A DNA stretch of 39,114 nucleotides from Priapulus caudatus (GCF_000485595.1 NW_014577075.1:525311-564424), one strand, 5' to 3'. Counted from the first letter of the stretch, positions 1-11,746 are shown. Numbers and translations: made by a program. Notes: a model not told the origin generated them from the letters alone.

Positions 1-142
1 CACTGGGAGCGGGGACAGTCCGCTATTTCTCACGAGCGAGCATAGATCTATCATGATCGGTGATGATCCTACACTGGGAGCGGGGACAGTCCGTTATTTC
101 TCACGAGCAAGCAGAGATCTATCATGACCGGTGATGACCCTA
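1..142. repeat. 71-bp tandem repeat, two units (array I)
   Basis: The sequence starting cactgggagcggggacagtc recurs at 72, giving a 71-bp period with only a few substitutions, and begins to diverge in a third start at about 142. Units contain ctatttctcacgagcgagca and the self-complementary stretches tagatcta and atcatgat. The array runs off the left edge, so its true length is unknown. The same unit recurs at 7593-7730 and 10124-10512. Confidence 0.93.
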
Positions 143-628
143 CTGGGACCGGGAGATGGGTGACAATCACCGTGACGAATCTCAACGCGTCGTAAATTCG
201 GATGAACGTTACAAACGTAGCGATCTTGCCACAGGGTTAGGACAGACTACTGTATCCCTTAGCCTGTGGTTGCGTGTTTGTAAGTCTACAGCCAGCGCAC
301 CAAGCGGAAGTGAACTGAATCGTGCATGTTTTCCAGAGAGATTTTCCATTCGACTTTCTAAATATGGTTTTTTATAAACATTTAACCCAATAAATAACAA
401 AAAGCAAAGTGTTAGAATCGAACCTGATGCGTAGGAATGAAGCACGAAAAATTTCAGCCGGATTCGTACACGCGCCTAGAAGTTATGCAGGAACAAACAG
501 AACGACGCTACTCAAATTATTATATAGATTACAATAATGTTATTAATATATACAGCTCCGTGAATGATTGTTATGATTGCAAATTAAGATGGCCGACAGT
601 TGGCGCCATCATGTAGGAGAATACTCAC

Positions 629-823
629 ACAGCGTTAGCTTCTCGCCGGACTCTGGAGGAAGCACGAAGACGAGTAACGTCATTCCGGAGATTAAAAAGC
701 ACGGTATCAGCAGGTTAAACAGGTAGTACAGCACGCGTCGGCGTATCACCACTGTAAACGTCACGTCCGGATACGGTTCCGGGCAGCAGGCGTACTTGAG
801 GACACTTCTCTTACCAGGTATCT
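629..823 (-). CDS. nAChR alpha-type subunit, exon 7 (loop C, TM1, start of TM2)
   Basis: This 195-nt exon has the acceptor gtgttcgcag and the donor gtgagt, and is separated from exon 6 by 518 bp. It is the same length I recall for exon 7 of vertebrate alpha-7. It encodes [19 protein letters not shown], with loop C tyrosines on either side of the adjacent Cys pair that defines alpha subunits. The [10 protein letters not shown] junction and a hydrophobic TM1 ([19 protein letters not shown]) follow, then [10 protein letters not shown]. The GEK motif places a Glu at the -1' position of the TM2 selectivity filter, as in cation-selective receptors. Exon 8, starting with the third base pair of a Ser-type codon and the rest of TM2, lies outside the window. 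Confidence 0.96.
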
Positions 824-1341
824 CTGCGAACACAGGTGTGACGTTCGGGTTTGTATAAGACGGCACAGGTGACGTTAGCGTGATACATGTATCGCACAAT
901 TGCTACGTTTAGGCGAGAGGTAGATCGGTCGACGCGTTCGGACCATATACGTGATAGAAATCTACGTAAACATTTATCGACATACGTACACGAATTATCG
1001 TTCGTGTTTTGTGCTAATATACTCCACTTTTAACCAGATCATCGCAAATCTTAACGAACGTATGTGCAAAAAAGTTTGACCTTGATACTGCGCCAAAAAT
1101 CATGCAGTGTCATGTAGTACATGTAATGGCTAATGGCTGTGCTAACTTTATTAGTCTATTTGAGTCTGCGGCAAACCGACAAGGCCGCCTATAAATCTAG
1201 CCGATGAACGTTACAATCGTCTCGTAGACCATATCGCAAACATTTCGTCGGATCGCTCAATTTCGAAACAAATTTACGAGAGTCAATATGCGGACGAACA
1301 TCGCGGTCGAACGTTCGCGTAATGGCGGCGTCTATGTATAC

Positions 1342-1457
1342 CGATGAGATCCCACTCGCCGTTCTCTATGAAGGAGTCGGTGTCACCCTGATCCATTAAT
1401 AGTTGGAGGTCGACTCGGTAGCCGTCGTACGTCCACGAGCCGAACTTCATGATGCAT
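1342..1457 (-). CDS. nAChR alpha-type subunit, exon 6 (loop B)
   Basis: This is a 116-nt exon with the acceptor tctgaacgacag and the donor gtatac. One base completes the Arg codon left by exon 5, then 38 residues follow, and the exon ends with one base in phase 1. It begins with the second Cys of the Cys-loop ([13 protein letters not shown]) and carries the loop B tryptophan (Trp149 equivalent) in SWTYDG. It ends in [11 protein letters not shown]. Splice phase and protein sequence continue perfectly from the exon at 15725-15862. As drawn, though, the intron would be 14.3 kb and would contain a noisy second copy of this exon at about 11747-11868. Apparent reading beyond DLIG (an [10 protein letters not shown]-type tail) is intron. 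Confidence 0.94.
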
Positions 1458-1595
1458 CTGTCGTTCAGATAAAAAAGCAAGCGATTATCATTAGTTAAAC
1501 GACAAGGAAAATAACGGCTATACGCGAGAGACAAGTCGAGCAAACGCCGTTACGCGGACAGATATATAGATAAAAGGACTCTAAAGCTGCCATCA

Positions 1596-2330
1596 TCTAC
1601 TATATAATAGTGGAAAGAGCCGAAGTGTCGTTTTACGTATCTCCTCCGAAACCGTGCCGCGTGGGCTCGCGCGAATCGAGCTGGGGCCCCTTCTGGGCGT
1701 CGCGACTAGATTCCGCTACGTTAGAACGCGATTTTTCCATCGTAAACTGACTTTTTGAGGCAATTTTCTAAAAAGTTATGTGCCCGAAGAAACTTCGGCA
1801 TTCATCGGCGCAAACCCGCACCAACTTTTAAGATCGCAAAATCCGCATGCGCATGCAGTCCAAGCAGAGTACGTGAATCACCTTGTGATTGACGTGCTCT
1901 CATCGCATTTAATTAGGTGGGTCCTTCACCTAGCATAGCAAGCCACACTAAACGCACGTACGGCACGCACGCACGCCCACCGGCACGCGCACACCAAAGC
2001 CATTGCGGCTGCGGTGTATAAACAGCCAATCACTGCCGCGCATAGCTGTGAGGCGAACATTTAAGACAACCCCCCAACGAGAGACGGCTGCAGTTGTATG
2101 TGTATGTGTGTGTGCGTCGGCGTGTGTGCGAGTGCGCGTGTGCGTGTGCGTGTGCGCGCCCGTCTGTGTGTAAATGTCGTATGTGTGTGCGTGGGTGCGT
2201 GGGTGCGCGTGTCATTGTGCGTGCGCATGCCCGTATGCGTGTGAATGCGATGTGTGCGTGCGTGCGTGCGTGCGCGCGTGTGTCATGTATGTGTGCTCAC
2301 GTGTGTGCAAATATTTCACAACGGGAGGTG
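1596..2330. repeat. Divergent local duplication, copy I (with insertion)
   Basis: The segment from tatataatagtggaaagagcc through cgatttttccatcgtaaac, cccgaagaaacttcgg and gagacggctgcagtt into a GT-rich tract is repeated at 2455-2930 with about 80-90% similarity by eye. Even landmarks within the GT tract, such as gcatgcccgtatg and gtgtgaatgcg, correspond, so the microsatellite was part of the duplicated unit. Copy I carries an extra 216 bp at 1799-2014. No coding potential was recognised; ORFs over the GT tract are low-complexity artefacts. Confidence 0.85.
1799..2014. mobile_element. 216-bp insertion flanked by CGG, containing a long hairpin
   Basis: This sequence is present in duplication copy I and absent from copy II. 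The junction reads cttcgg[...]cggtgtata against cttcggtgtata, so CGG occurs at both ends, like a 3-bp target duplication. Inside, 1866-1881 and 1885-1900 form a 16-bp hairpin with one mismatch, one G-T pair and a 3-nt loop. No terminal inverted repeats were seen, so a deletion in copy II is an equally valid reading. Confidence 0.5.
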
Positions 2331-2454
2331 TAACCGTGTCCGCCGCCGTCCACTGACTTTCAAGAAAATATATCTTTCCAAACTACTCAATACATTTTTT
2401 TTAAAGAATGATATAGCCATACTAAATGCAGCTTAAATTCAAAGGTAGGCCTAT

Positions 2455-2930
2455 CTATAATATAATAGTAGAAAGAGCCGAAGTTTCGTTTTCCGTATCT
2501 CCTTCGAAACCGTGCCACGTATTCGTACGCGAATCGAGCTGACGCCTCTTCTGGACGTCCCGAATACATTCCGCTACGTTAGAACGCGATTTTTCGATCG
2601 TAAAGTGACTTTTGGAGGCAATTTTCTCAAATGTTATGTGCCCGAAGAAACTTCGGTGTATAAACACTAATCACTGCCGCGCACAGCTGTGAGGCGAAAA
2701 TTTAAGACAAACCCCAACGAGAGACGGCTGCAGTTTTATCTGTGTATATGTGTATGTGCGTGTGGGCGTGTGCGTGCGCGTATGTATGCGTGTGTGTGCG
2801 TGTGCGTGTATGTGTGTGCGCGCCCGTGTATATAAATTGGTATGTGTGTGCGTGCGCATGCCCGTATGTGTGTGAATGCGGTATGTGTGTGCGTGCGCGC
2901 GTGTGTGAATATATTGCTTTCATTCTGTCA
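2455..2930. repeat. Divergent local duplication, copy II (uninterrupted)
   Basis: This is the shorter partner of 1596-2330. At cttcggtgtataaac it passes straight from the AT-rich half to the half ending in the GT tract, so it shows the pre-insertion (or deleted) state. The GT tract spans about 2735-2912. Confidence 0.85.
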
Positions 2931-4734
2931 CAGTTGCGCTGGCCCAAGCTAGAGGCTCTCTATACAGAATTAATCCCGTATAAATAAAGGAATTCCAGGA
3001 TAGGTTTTATCGCAGTGTCATCTATCAATGCGTCGAAAAACGTGACTATAATTAATTGCGGGTAATGTAGCGCGCGTGTGAGCTCAGTTGTAAAGTATTT
3101 AATTCGCAGGTATATCTAAAATACAAATCTGTATTAAAGTGAATATTTCACCAATTTCAACAACTTGAAAATTACCATACATTTAACATTTACGCCGTTA
3201 TATCACATAAAATAGCAATTGACATGTTAGAACGCAGCCATATTTTGTTATTTTCCGAAAATTTAATTTGTAAATAGCGACAGACACAACTGCGTCTAAT
3301 TCTGACAAATATGACACAATCTTTTTCATGCAGTCTGGTGCAGATTTTCGGCAATAGCTACAGTCTAGGGAGAGCCCGCAGTATGTAGGCCGTCGAAGTT
3401 TGTGACCACCCGCTAGTCATCGCTTTATTTATTTGTCTCGTCAAATTTCCACTATCTTAGGAAAACTTCCGCCATCACCTATTCAATCGATGGAAAGCAC
3501 TTAAATTCAGTGTGCCGTTTGCTGTTCGCGGCCCGCCTGTCTGTAGGTCGTGCGGTTGCTTCTGCCCGCCACAACATATTCTGTAATATAGCAGCCGCTC
3601 CCGTCGTCACGTGTCGCATGCGTTACTGCATGCGTTATGCTGCGCATGCGTTAGCTACTGTTCACGCGTGGTTGCTCGTGTGAGCGCCTGTGTCCTCATA
3701 AATCGGTAAATATCTTATCGACAAAAGCCGCTTTTTGCGATACGTAACCGAGCTCAACTGGCTGCCGTTCCCGGAAAGAAAGAGGTCTATTTATAATTCA
3801 TAGTATTTGTATATTATGTACTTAGATGCATTTGGAATATTTGGATAATTTTTTGTCAAGCGTCTGTACCGTATTGCGTCGCTTGCAATACAGTTGTCAT
3901 AAGAGATTGAAGAGTGTTCCTGTGACCACCAAGCAACGATGGATGTAGTATTGATATAAACTCTCTCATTGACAATCACCCCCTAAATGAATCATCTATA
4001 TGGCGAAGGGCATGCAGCGTAACGAAATAACGCGTACGGTCGCGGTCTGCTCATTCCTGGTTAGAAACGCATTTATAACATGGCGGCATCATCATTTCAC
4101 AGATTACTCGATGTTAGACGTAATGCGTCTGCAAATGCTGCATCACCTTGAAGAAACGCCAGACGCGATCGCAAATGTTTCTCCGTCGACAGTTGCGTCC
4201 TTTGCGCGATATGCAAATCACGGCCGCCATTTGAGAGTGGCTTCGCCACGGCAGTTTATGAAACGGTGTGCGATGTGGTTGATGGGATTATGTATGAAGC
4301 TGCGACGCACTTACAAATACGGGTTATTGGAGAAATCGATGGAGGATTTAAACGCATTTAAACTATTTTGATTTTTTTCGCTGACAGACAGAATATCAGG
4401 GAGAGAGTATGGGGAGTTAGTTGTAGAGTTTCAATGTGTGTAATTATGTGTGCGCTCACGGGCAATTAAGGCTTTCCATTTAGTAACGAATTTTATATTA
4501 TTTTTAATTAAACTATAAATTAGTCGTGATTCGTAATTAGCGTGATAGTTACGTCAAGAAAGACCTTATTACGATATTAGGTATGGTTAATTGATGTTAT
4601 CAGTTTGGTTGTTTCGCATTTATATTCGACTAATTAATATGATGAGACCATTTTTGCAACGCGGTTATAAAAAATTGTAATTACTCCCTTTTTACTGATT
4701 TTACTCTATGAAGCCGTATCCTATATCCGAATAG
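2931..4734. other. Intron-like sequence, one unassigned 123-codon ORF
   Basis: There is no recognisable exon. At 3616-3652 the decamer CATGCGTTA(N) occurs three times in a row, with a TGCGCATGCG core resembling an NRF-1 site. A plus-strand ORF of 123 codons (4000-4371) is described separately. The rest is AT-rich unique sequence. Confidence 0.5.
4000..4371 (+). CDS. Unassigned 123-aa ORF
   Basis: This is a complete ATG-to-TGA frame and one of the longest in the window that is neither low-complexity nor bridged by Ns. It encodes a basic, Met-rich peptide with WRHHHF near residue 30, a central LHHLEETPDAIANVSPSTV stretch and a C-terminal KYGLLEKSMEDLN. I do not recognise a family. There is no upstream promoter or downstream poly(A) signal convincing enough to call a gene, and it lies on the strand opposite the receptor, inside its long intron 5. 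It may be a chance ORF or an exon or repeat fragment. Confidence 0.25.
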   Translation: MAKGMQRNEITRTVAVCSFLVRNAFITWRHHHFTDYSMLDVMRLQMLHHLEETPDAIANVSPSTVASFARYANHGRHLRVASPRQFMKRCAMWLMGLCMKLRRTYKYGLLEKSMEDLNAFKLF

Positions 4735-4804
4735 CACACCACACAAACACACACACGCGCGCGCACGCACACAAGCACGCACGCACGCACGCACACACAC
4801 ACGT
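4735..4804. repeat. CA / GCAC microsatellite
   Basis: A compound tract of CA, CG and GCAC repeats, about 70 bp. Confidence 0.9.
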
Positions 4805-6804
4805 GCAATAAGGATAGTAATTCTTAAATCAGTGAATAGAATTGCGTTTTTATGAAAGGCGTAAGCATAATAAGTGAGGCATCGCCGTAATATAGCTTTA
4901 GCGTATATTATAGAATGCTGCATGGTAAAGTAAATTATTGCTTACCTATTATTTATTACTATAGATTATTGCAGGCAGACTTACTTTTATCTATGCTATC
5001 GGTGACACTATATCATAACGTAGGTTAATGGTGATAGTGTGCAAAAAATGATGAGTAAGTTGCAGAACCGTTTAGTTTTTATGGAGTAAACGGACGAAGT
5101 TTGTCTTCTGTTTGTCTTAATGTACTTGCTTGACCCGGGCCCCGTTGTCATTATGGCAATTGCAAACAAAGCGTGACACGGTTGGCGGAAATCTGCGAGC
5201 TGATTGGCTAATTCTGGTTTCCGTGTTTGAACAAATTCTGTCGTTGTATAAATTAAAATTACTTTGGCCTAAAATCAGGCGTAGTGTAGATAAATTAAAT
5301 AGATAGATAAATAGTATAGATTAATGACACAAGAAGAACTACGAGAATAAGAGAGAGAGAGAGAGAAAGAGAGAAGAAAATAGTGGCTAACAGTGAACTT
5401 ATCGACGCCTGATCAGTCTGTTGTCGGCGAAGATCAACACAGCAAATCGATAAAAAAAAGGCAGAATTACTGAGGAATTTCTTACCGTCCTTTCACTATC
5501 AACAGCGCCATCGGTTTCACGCCACCAGTGCGCGTGCACCGTGCATAGCGAGGCCCTAAAACTCAAACTATACGACAATGTCATGCAGCAGTTAACCTGC
5601 TGTTAATCGGTGACTGCCCGCTAGTCCGAAGGCTCGCTAGTCCGAAAACCGCTGTTAATCCACCTTCGCGCGCGATCAACATAAGTTTGGCCGCAGGCCG
5701 CGTATGCGCAGCAGGTCTTACTAGAAATTTGAGTTGAAAATTAAAATTGATCGCAAGAGCGAATTGTTAACGAGGTGAAATTGTCGTACGAAGTTTCGAC
5801 ATGAATCATCGTCGAGCCTGCGGCTTTTCGACGATGTTGCTTTGTGCGAGAACGCAGCGTTGCATGCTGTGCATCTGTCACCGTAGAACGAGAACGCAAT
5901 ACGAGAGGAGCTTAATGGCCTCGTCGCCGAGCAACCCCCTGAAATGCTGCGTCTTAGTTCTTAGGGCGGCTTCGCTTTGTCGGATTCGCTTTGTTGTGAG
6001 ATTTTCTTGTCGACTCCGAGCGCGTGAGGTAGAACTGCGTAAGACATTTCTATCGCTAAGATGAGTCGAGCAATGATGAGGATCCCCTGGGAGCCTCGCC
6101 TGCGCGCAAGCGTGTATAGCATATGGTCAATATTGGACAGCAGCGAGTCGGAAATAGTGTACTAACAAAAGCATCCCGAATGCTCTCGCTCGATTTATTT
6201 TCTCAATCAACGCTCATCATTTGATCGACGGCGGCGATGAATAACATTCGTCACACAAACCACACACGATTTAAATTCGTCGAAACCCACGGTTGGTTAT
6301 ATGGCGGCGGGGGCAATAAACGTTTGGAAAGCCGTGCGAGCGTTCTGGCATTTACAGATTTGATGTAGATTTTGACAGCGTTCTTGATTTTACACGTCGT
6401 TTTTGCTCGGGCCGGAACGGAAGAAAATCAAGTTGGAAAGTGTAAACTGTCAAGAATGAATTGCGGTAAAGCCAAATATCGTTTTAAAATAATAATCTCA
6501 TTTTTTGTTAACGCGCGCTTTCAAATAGCGAAAATGCAATAGATGAAACTAATCATCCTGAACAGTGGGTCTGCGCGAATGCACTCTGAGAATCTTGCAT
6601 AGCAGATTGAACGCCATCTTCCCATCAATAGCTACAATGCAGCTTGGGTGCTGTAAAAACACCCGGTTCAAGGCCTTTCTATTATAAAGTCAGTGTTATT
6701 TTTTTCATTTCAATTACTAACCGGACCTTTCAATCTGACGGAGTTTTTATTATTGCCTCGTGCGTGCACACATTATAAGTGCCCACGCTCTAGAGGGCGA
6801 GGAC
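4805..6804. other. Intronic unique sequence, nothing recognised
   Basis: A short GA tract occurs at 5349-5374. An 87-codon ORF at 5801-6064 has no recognisable motif. No splice-bounded receptor exon was found. Confidence 0.5.
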
Positions 6805-6809
6805 ACACA

Positions 6810-6863
<54 letters not shown>

Positions 6864-6950
6864 AACAAACACGCACGCACGCACGCACGCACACGCGCGC
6901 GCAGACGAGTGATGCGTAGCATATATATATATATAATATATATATGCCGT
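6805..6950. repeat. CA microsatellite, CGCA tract and AT tract
   Basis: About 27 CA units are followed by CGCA repeats (6871-6900) and an interrupted TA run (6920-6945). The tract gives a spurious 86-aa Thr/His-rich ORF. Confidence 0.92.
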
Positions 6951-7592
6951 TAGTAGTTAACGAATTTTAGTCAATCAATCCAAAATCCGCAAAAAATTTC
7001 CATTTTTGTAGAAAATGACGTTTTCAAATAATGCTGTTAGTAAATTCGTGTTGCATCTTTTCAACTACATCGACTCCGCGTAATCTAAAAATAAGCTAAT
7101 TAAATAGAGTACAACATCGTAAATTCATGAGCAAACGTTTAGGTTCGCAATTTACTTTCAATGGCAGCACAGTGTATGCTGCGATAACTGTTATTTCTCG
7201 TGTTTGGTAGATGAAGTTGTCTATATGAAGCGAACTTTATCGACATGAAATCACCAAGCCAACGTTTTTAGGAATAATTTCCCAAACTGTATAACATCGT
7301 TTTAGCGCGCGTACTGCCCATAAAGCTTATCGGCGAGGCATTAACCAATTTTAGGAACATCAATGCAACCATATACCACAGGATTAAGAATATTATTTTA
7401 TGCCCCTGTGTTTACGTAGTGCGGTTATTCGGCGGACAAGATGCTGTTACATGGAGCGGATAGGGAATAGTGACATTTACTACGACGCGTGCATGAGTCT
7501 CTCGCCTGAGTAATCTCTCGTTGCTCAGATCTTATGTCCGCCAATGTTAGTGAAATAAAAAATGTTCATGCTACAAGTGCTGTCACGAAGCA
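6951..7592. other. Unique sequence, nothing recognised
   Basis: AT-rich intronic DNA with no exon, repeat or RNA gene recognised. Confidence 0.5.
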
Positions 7593-7730
7593 GACAGTCC
7601 GCTATTTCTCACGAGCGAGCATAGATCTATCATGATCGGTGATGATCCTACACTGGGAGCGGGGACAGTCTGCTATTTCTCACGAGCGAGCATAGATCTA
7701 TCATGATCGGTGATGATCCTACACTGGGGA
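7593..7730. repeat. 71-bp tandem repeat, two units (array II)
   Basis: There are almost two copies of the same 71-bp unit as at 1-142, nearly identical to it. It stands immediately left of about 2.4 kb of unassigned sequence that ends in a 25-N gap. An array of this kind at a contig edge is a plausible cause of the assembly break here. Confidence 0.93.
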
Positions 7731-10095
7731 GCAGCCCCCGAGAAGCAGAGTTTCTCAATAGTGTATCCAGTTGTCTTTATCGCACCTGTAAGTTTATTTC
7801 TCACGATCTAGTTTGACAGTGCTATCTCAACTGAGGGCGAACATAGATACTATCAATGACTTTATAGCTTACCGCTAGGTAATAAGAAATAGGCGCAATT
7901 ATCACAAAATGTGAACGTCGGTCCCTAGTGTACCACTAACTGTAGTGAATAGCTCTATATAATATATATATATATATAGTGTGTGATGATGGTACTAAGA
8001 ATATCTTATATATCTATATATACTATTATATTTCGTTCAATTAATATATTATTAGTACTAGTCACGTACCACGTTTACTCCACCAACGTTCCACCAGAGT
8101 TTCTAGCAAGTCTTATCGTCAGCCTGAGTTCACTAGATCTCACGACGAAGGAAATGCTTTAAAGTGCCACATAGGAAACTTCGCCAAATTTCCAGCTTGT
8201 AAAGTATTCTCATGTCTGATAAGCAGGCCCACGTTGACGTCTATGCGCTAGGCCCGCAATATGTGTCCAGGTGGTTCATACACTGCTCACTTAAGCAATT
8301 CGTAATCTACTGAATTAGTTGTATGATTATGAAGGCGTGCGTATATCTTATTTTCAAATTAACGAACAATATCTCTGCAACGATATTTGCATTTTATATA
8401 TAACAACTTTTTGCGGCGGCACTTTCTCAAATTAATCTGTTAGCTGAGCCCTAGTGAGAATCGCCTATAATAGCTTATTCATGCGAGAAAATTCATTTAT
8501 CTATATTCTATATTTCCTTTATACTATCAACTGTAGTGGTAAAGACAAGATACCCACTACAGAGGATCCAGGAATCGCGAGAGTCAGGACGGCCCCTAAG
8601 CGAGTAAACTGCAACTATCGTGATCACGTAGCTTCTGGCAGGTTAGACTGCAGCACAAACACACACTCGTCGACGTCACCTTATTGCCTGTGAGGCGCGC
8701 CGGGACAGATTCGCTTAGCTCACTCTCCTTACAGACTCCCGCAGCTTTCTGTACGACAACCTCCACCTCCTTAGCTCGGCAACATCAGGTGGTCCAACAC
8801 TGCGCCGATCTAGGCAATGCTCACTCGAGATATAGCGATTCTTATAAAATCCACTGATGTAGACACTCGGCCACAGGATTGTAGGTTGACATATCCTTTT
8901 AACGTTTTAAACTTCTGGGGTTTTGTTTTGGCAGTGGTTGTGGAATTAGCGTGTTTGCCCAAGATGGATATGGAGGAAGGGAGGATACAAAAGGCAAATA
9001 CAGTACCTGCGTCATAATTGTATACTAATACCAGAAAAAGGAAAACATGAACTAGAACAGGGCAGATGGTAGAAGTAGGCTGATGATAGCAAGATTTGAA
9101 AAATCTAAGGAGAGTACGATAGACGCCACTTGGAGAACAGCCACAGCAGCGACTTTTGTAACATAATGCGTAGAAAATAAACAATTTAACGACTGTAATT
9201 TAGAAAATTAGAGATTAATTCTTGCCAATTCTTTTCTTATCCGCATTCTGGTACCCATTATTGCATATTCCACAGCACGGTAATACCTGATTTACGCGTG
9301 GACACTCGCCCACGACTAACTGTAAAAACGTAATTGTACAGACCTTACCCAGGCGTATCGGAGTCCTATAGGCCTGTATCAACCAGGAATGTGGACCTCA
9401 AGGAAATCGATTCACACGACATTTCTGCGCACATCTCGATCATCGCTGGGATAATACTCGGGCTTTTTTAGTATACGTCCTATTTTGTGTATTTTCCTCA
9501 CTATAGCTGTTTATGTTCCTGTATAATTATCCTTGTAATATAAAAGATTTAGTGCAAATTACTCTAAGTCTCGTCATTCCGTACTTAGCTCTTAACTGGC
9601 TACTCTTTATACGTCCTACTCACTCCTCAGTGTGTCCGCTGGTCACTCGTCCTATTATATATTTAATAGGCTCAGGCTACAGGTCACATATGTGATGCCT
9701 ATAGTCTTATCTCTGCGCTTTCATTTGCGCATCCTACAGCCCATTCGGTGTATCTGTAGGCATAAGAGAGCGAGCATAGATTATAACTAACTTCTATGGG
9801 TAAAATATTCACTCGTATGAGACTTAACGACTCTCAAAGAGTGAGAATGACGTTATAGCTAACTGAGCGCGTGGCGAAGCTATCAAGAACTGTATGTGTG
9901 GCTGTGTGCTGTGTGTTGTGTAGTGTTGTGTGAGTGCTGTTGTGTGTGTGGTGTGTGGGATGTGTGTGTGTGCTGTGTCGTGTGGTGGTGTCCGTACTGA
10001 CGCTCCTCATGACTGTTATACTGTTACTCCTCGAAAAGTGTTCATAATAACCAGTCTGGCAGATCCACTTACAAGAAAAGTTGGACTTGGCCATA
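7731..10095. other. Unassigned sequence at the gap edge
   Basis: There is no recognisable gene. Phrases echoing the 71-bp repeat (atttctcacgatcta, gcgaacatagatactatca near 7800-7850; gagcgagcatagatta near 9768) suggest degraded repeat or uncorrected reads. A TA tract lies at 7960-7980 and a noisy GT tract at 9893-9990. A 124-codon minus ORF at 8810-9184 has no family signature. Base quality here may be lower than in the rest of the window. Confidence 0.5.
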
Positions 10096-10120
10096 NNNNN
10101 NNNNNNNNNNNNNNNNNNNN
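10096..10120. other. Assembly gap, 25 N
   Basis: Exactly 25 Ns. A fixed 25-N spacer is the convention I associate with long-read gap fillers (PBJelly type) when read extensions meet or overfill a gap. That fits the noisy sequence to its right. Confidence 0.99.
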
Positions 10121-10123
10121 AGC

Positions 10124-10512
10124 GAGCCAAAGTCTATCAGATCGTTGATGATCTACATGGGGAGGCGGGGACAGTCTTGCTATTTCTCACGAGCGAACAG
10201 AGACTATCATGACGGTTGATGTAGCCACACTGGAGCGGGACAGTCCGCTATTCCTAAGCACGAGCAGAGATACTAGATCACATGATTCGTGAATGAATCC
10301 TACACTGGGAGCGGGACAGCTGCTATTCTCACAAGAGCGAACACGATACCATCATGATCGGTGATGATCCATATGGGAGCGGACAGTCTGCTATCTTCTC
10401 AGAGCGAGCAAGATCTATCACGGATCGGGTGATTGATCCTTACACTGGAGCGGGGACAGTCGTCTATTTCTCGACAGCAAGGCAATGATCTATCATGACG
10501 GTGATTGACCTA
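10124..10512. repeat. 71-bp tandem repeat, about five noisy units (array III)
   Basis: Roughly five units of the 71-bp repeat can be followed by their gggagcggggacagtc starts near 10159, 10219, 10303, 10373 and 10443. Spacing varies because of scattered 1-nt indels. The array lies directly right of the 25-N gap and leads into the noisy copy of the exon 6/7 region, exactly as array I does in the clean copy. Confidence 0.88.
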
Positions 10513-11012
10513 CTGGGGACCGGGAGATGGTGTGACAATCACGTCGAGAATCTCAACGCGTTCGTAAATTCGATGAACGTTACAAAGTAGCCAGATCTTG
10601 CCACAGCGGTTAGGACAGTTACTGTATCCCTTAGGCTGTTGGTTGCGTGTTTGTAAGTCTACTAGCCAGCGCACCAAGCCGGAAGTGAACTGAAATCGGT
10701 GCATGTTTTCCAGAGAGATTTTTCCATTCGACTTTGTCTAAATATGTTGTTTATATACATTTAACCAATAAATAACAAAAAGCAAAAAGTGTTAGATCGA
10801 ACCTGATGCGTAGGAATGAAGCACGAAAAAATTTCAGCCGGATTCGTACACGCGCCTAGAAGTTATGCATGGAACAACAGAACGACGCTACTCAAATTAT
10901 TATATTAGATTACAATAATGGTTTTAATATATACAGCTCGTGGAATGATTCTTATGATTGCAAAATAAGATGGCGACAAGGTTTGGCCGCCATCATGTAG
11001 GAGAATACTCAC

Positions 11013-11205
11013 ACAGCGTAGCTCCTCGCCGGACTTCTTGGAGAACACAAGACGACGTTAACGTCATTGCCGGAGATTAAAAATCACGGTATCAAGCAGG
11101 TTAAACAGGTAGTACAGCACGCGTCGGCGACACCACTGTAAACGTCACGTCCGGATACGGTTCCGGGCAGCAGGCGTATTGAGGACATTCTCTTACCAGG
11201 TATCT
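11013..11205 (-). pseudogene. Second, frameshifted copy of nAChR exon 7
   Basis: This matches 629-823 over its whole length (193 versus 195 nt) with the same acceptor and donor contexts, but several small indels destroy the frame. Fragments such as AEIPGKR, and the loop C and TM1 coding sequence in shifting frames, remain recognisable. It is separated from the exon 6 copy by 541 bp, against 518 bp in the first pair. It belongs to the same noisy block as that copy. Either a mis-placed raw-read patch or a true segmental duplication could explain it; the error profile favours the patch. Confidence 0.8.
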
Positions 11206-11746
11206 CTGCGAAACACAGAGTGCTGACGTTCGGGTTTGTATAAGACGGCACAGGTGACGTTAGCGTTGATACATGTATCGCACAATTGCTACGTTTAAGG
11301 CGAGAGGTAGTATCGGTCGACGCGTTCGGACCATTACGTTGATAGAAATCTCGTAAACATCTTATCGGACATACGTACACGAATTATCGTTCCGTGTTTT
11401 GTGTAATATACTCCACTTTTACCAGATCATGCGCCAAATCTTAACGAACGTATGCTGCAAAAAGGTTTGACCTTGATACTGCGCCAAAAAAATCATGCAG
11501 TGATCATGTTAGTACATGTAATGGCTAATGGCTGTGCTAACTTTATTAGTCTATTTGGAGTCTGCCGGCCCAAACGACAGGCGCCTATAAATCTAGCCGA
11601 TGAACGTTACATCGTCTCGTGACATTATCGCAATACGATTTTCGTCGATCGCCTCAATTTTCAAAACAAATATTACGAGAGTCAATATGCGCGGACGAAG
11701 CATCGCGGTCGAACGTTCGGCGTAATGGCTGCGTGCTATGGTATAC

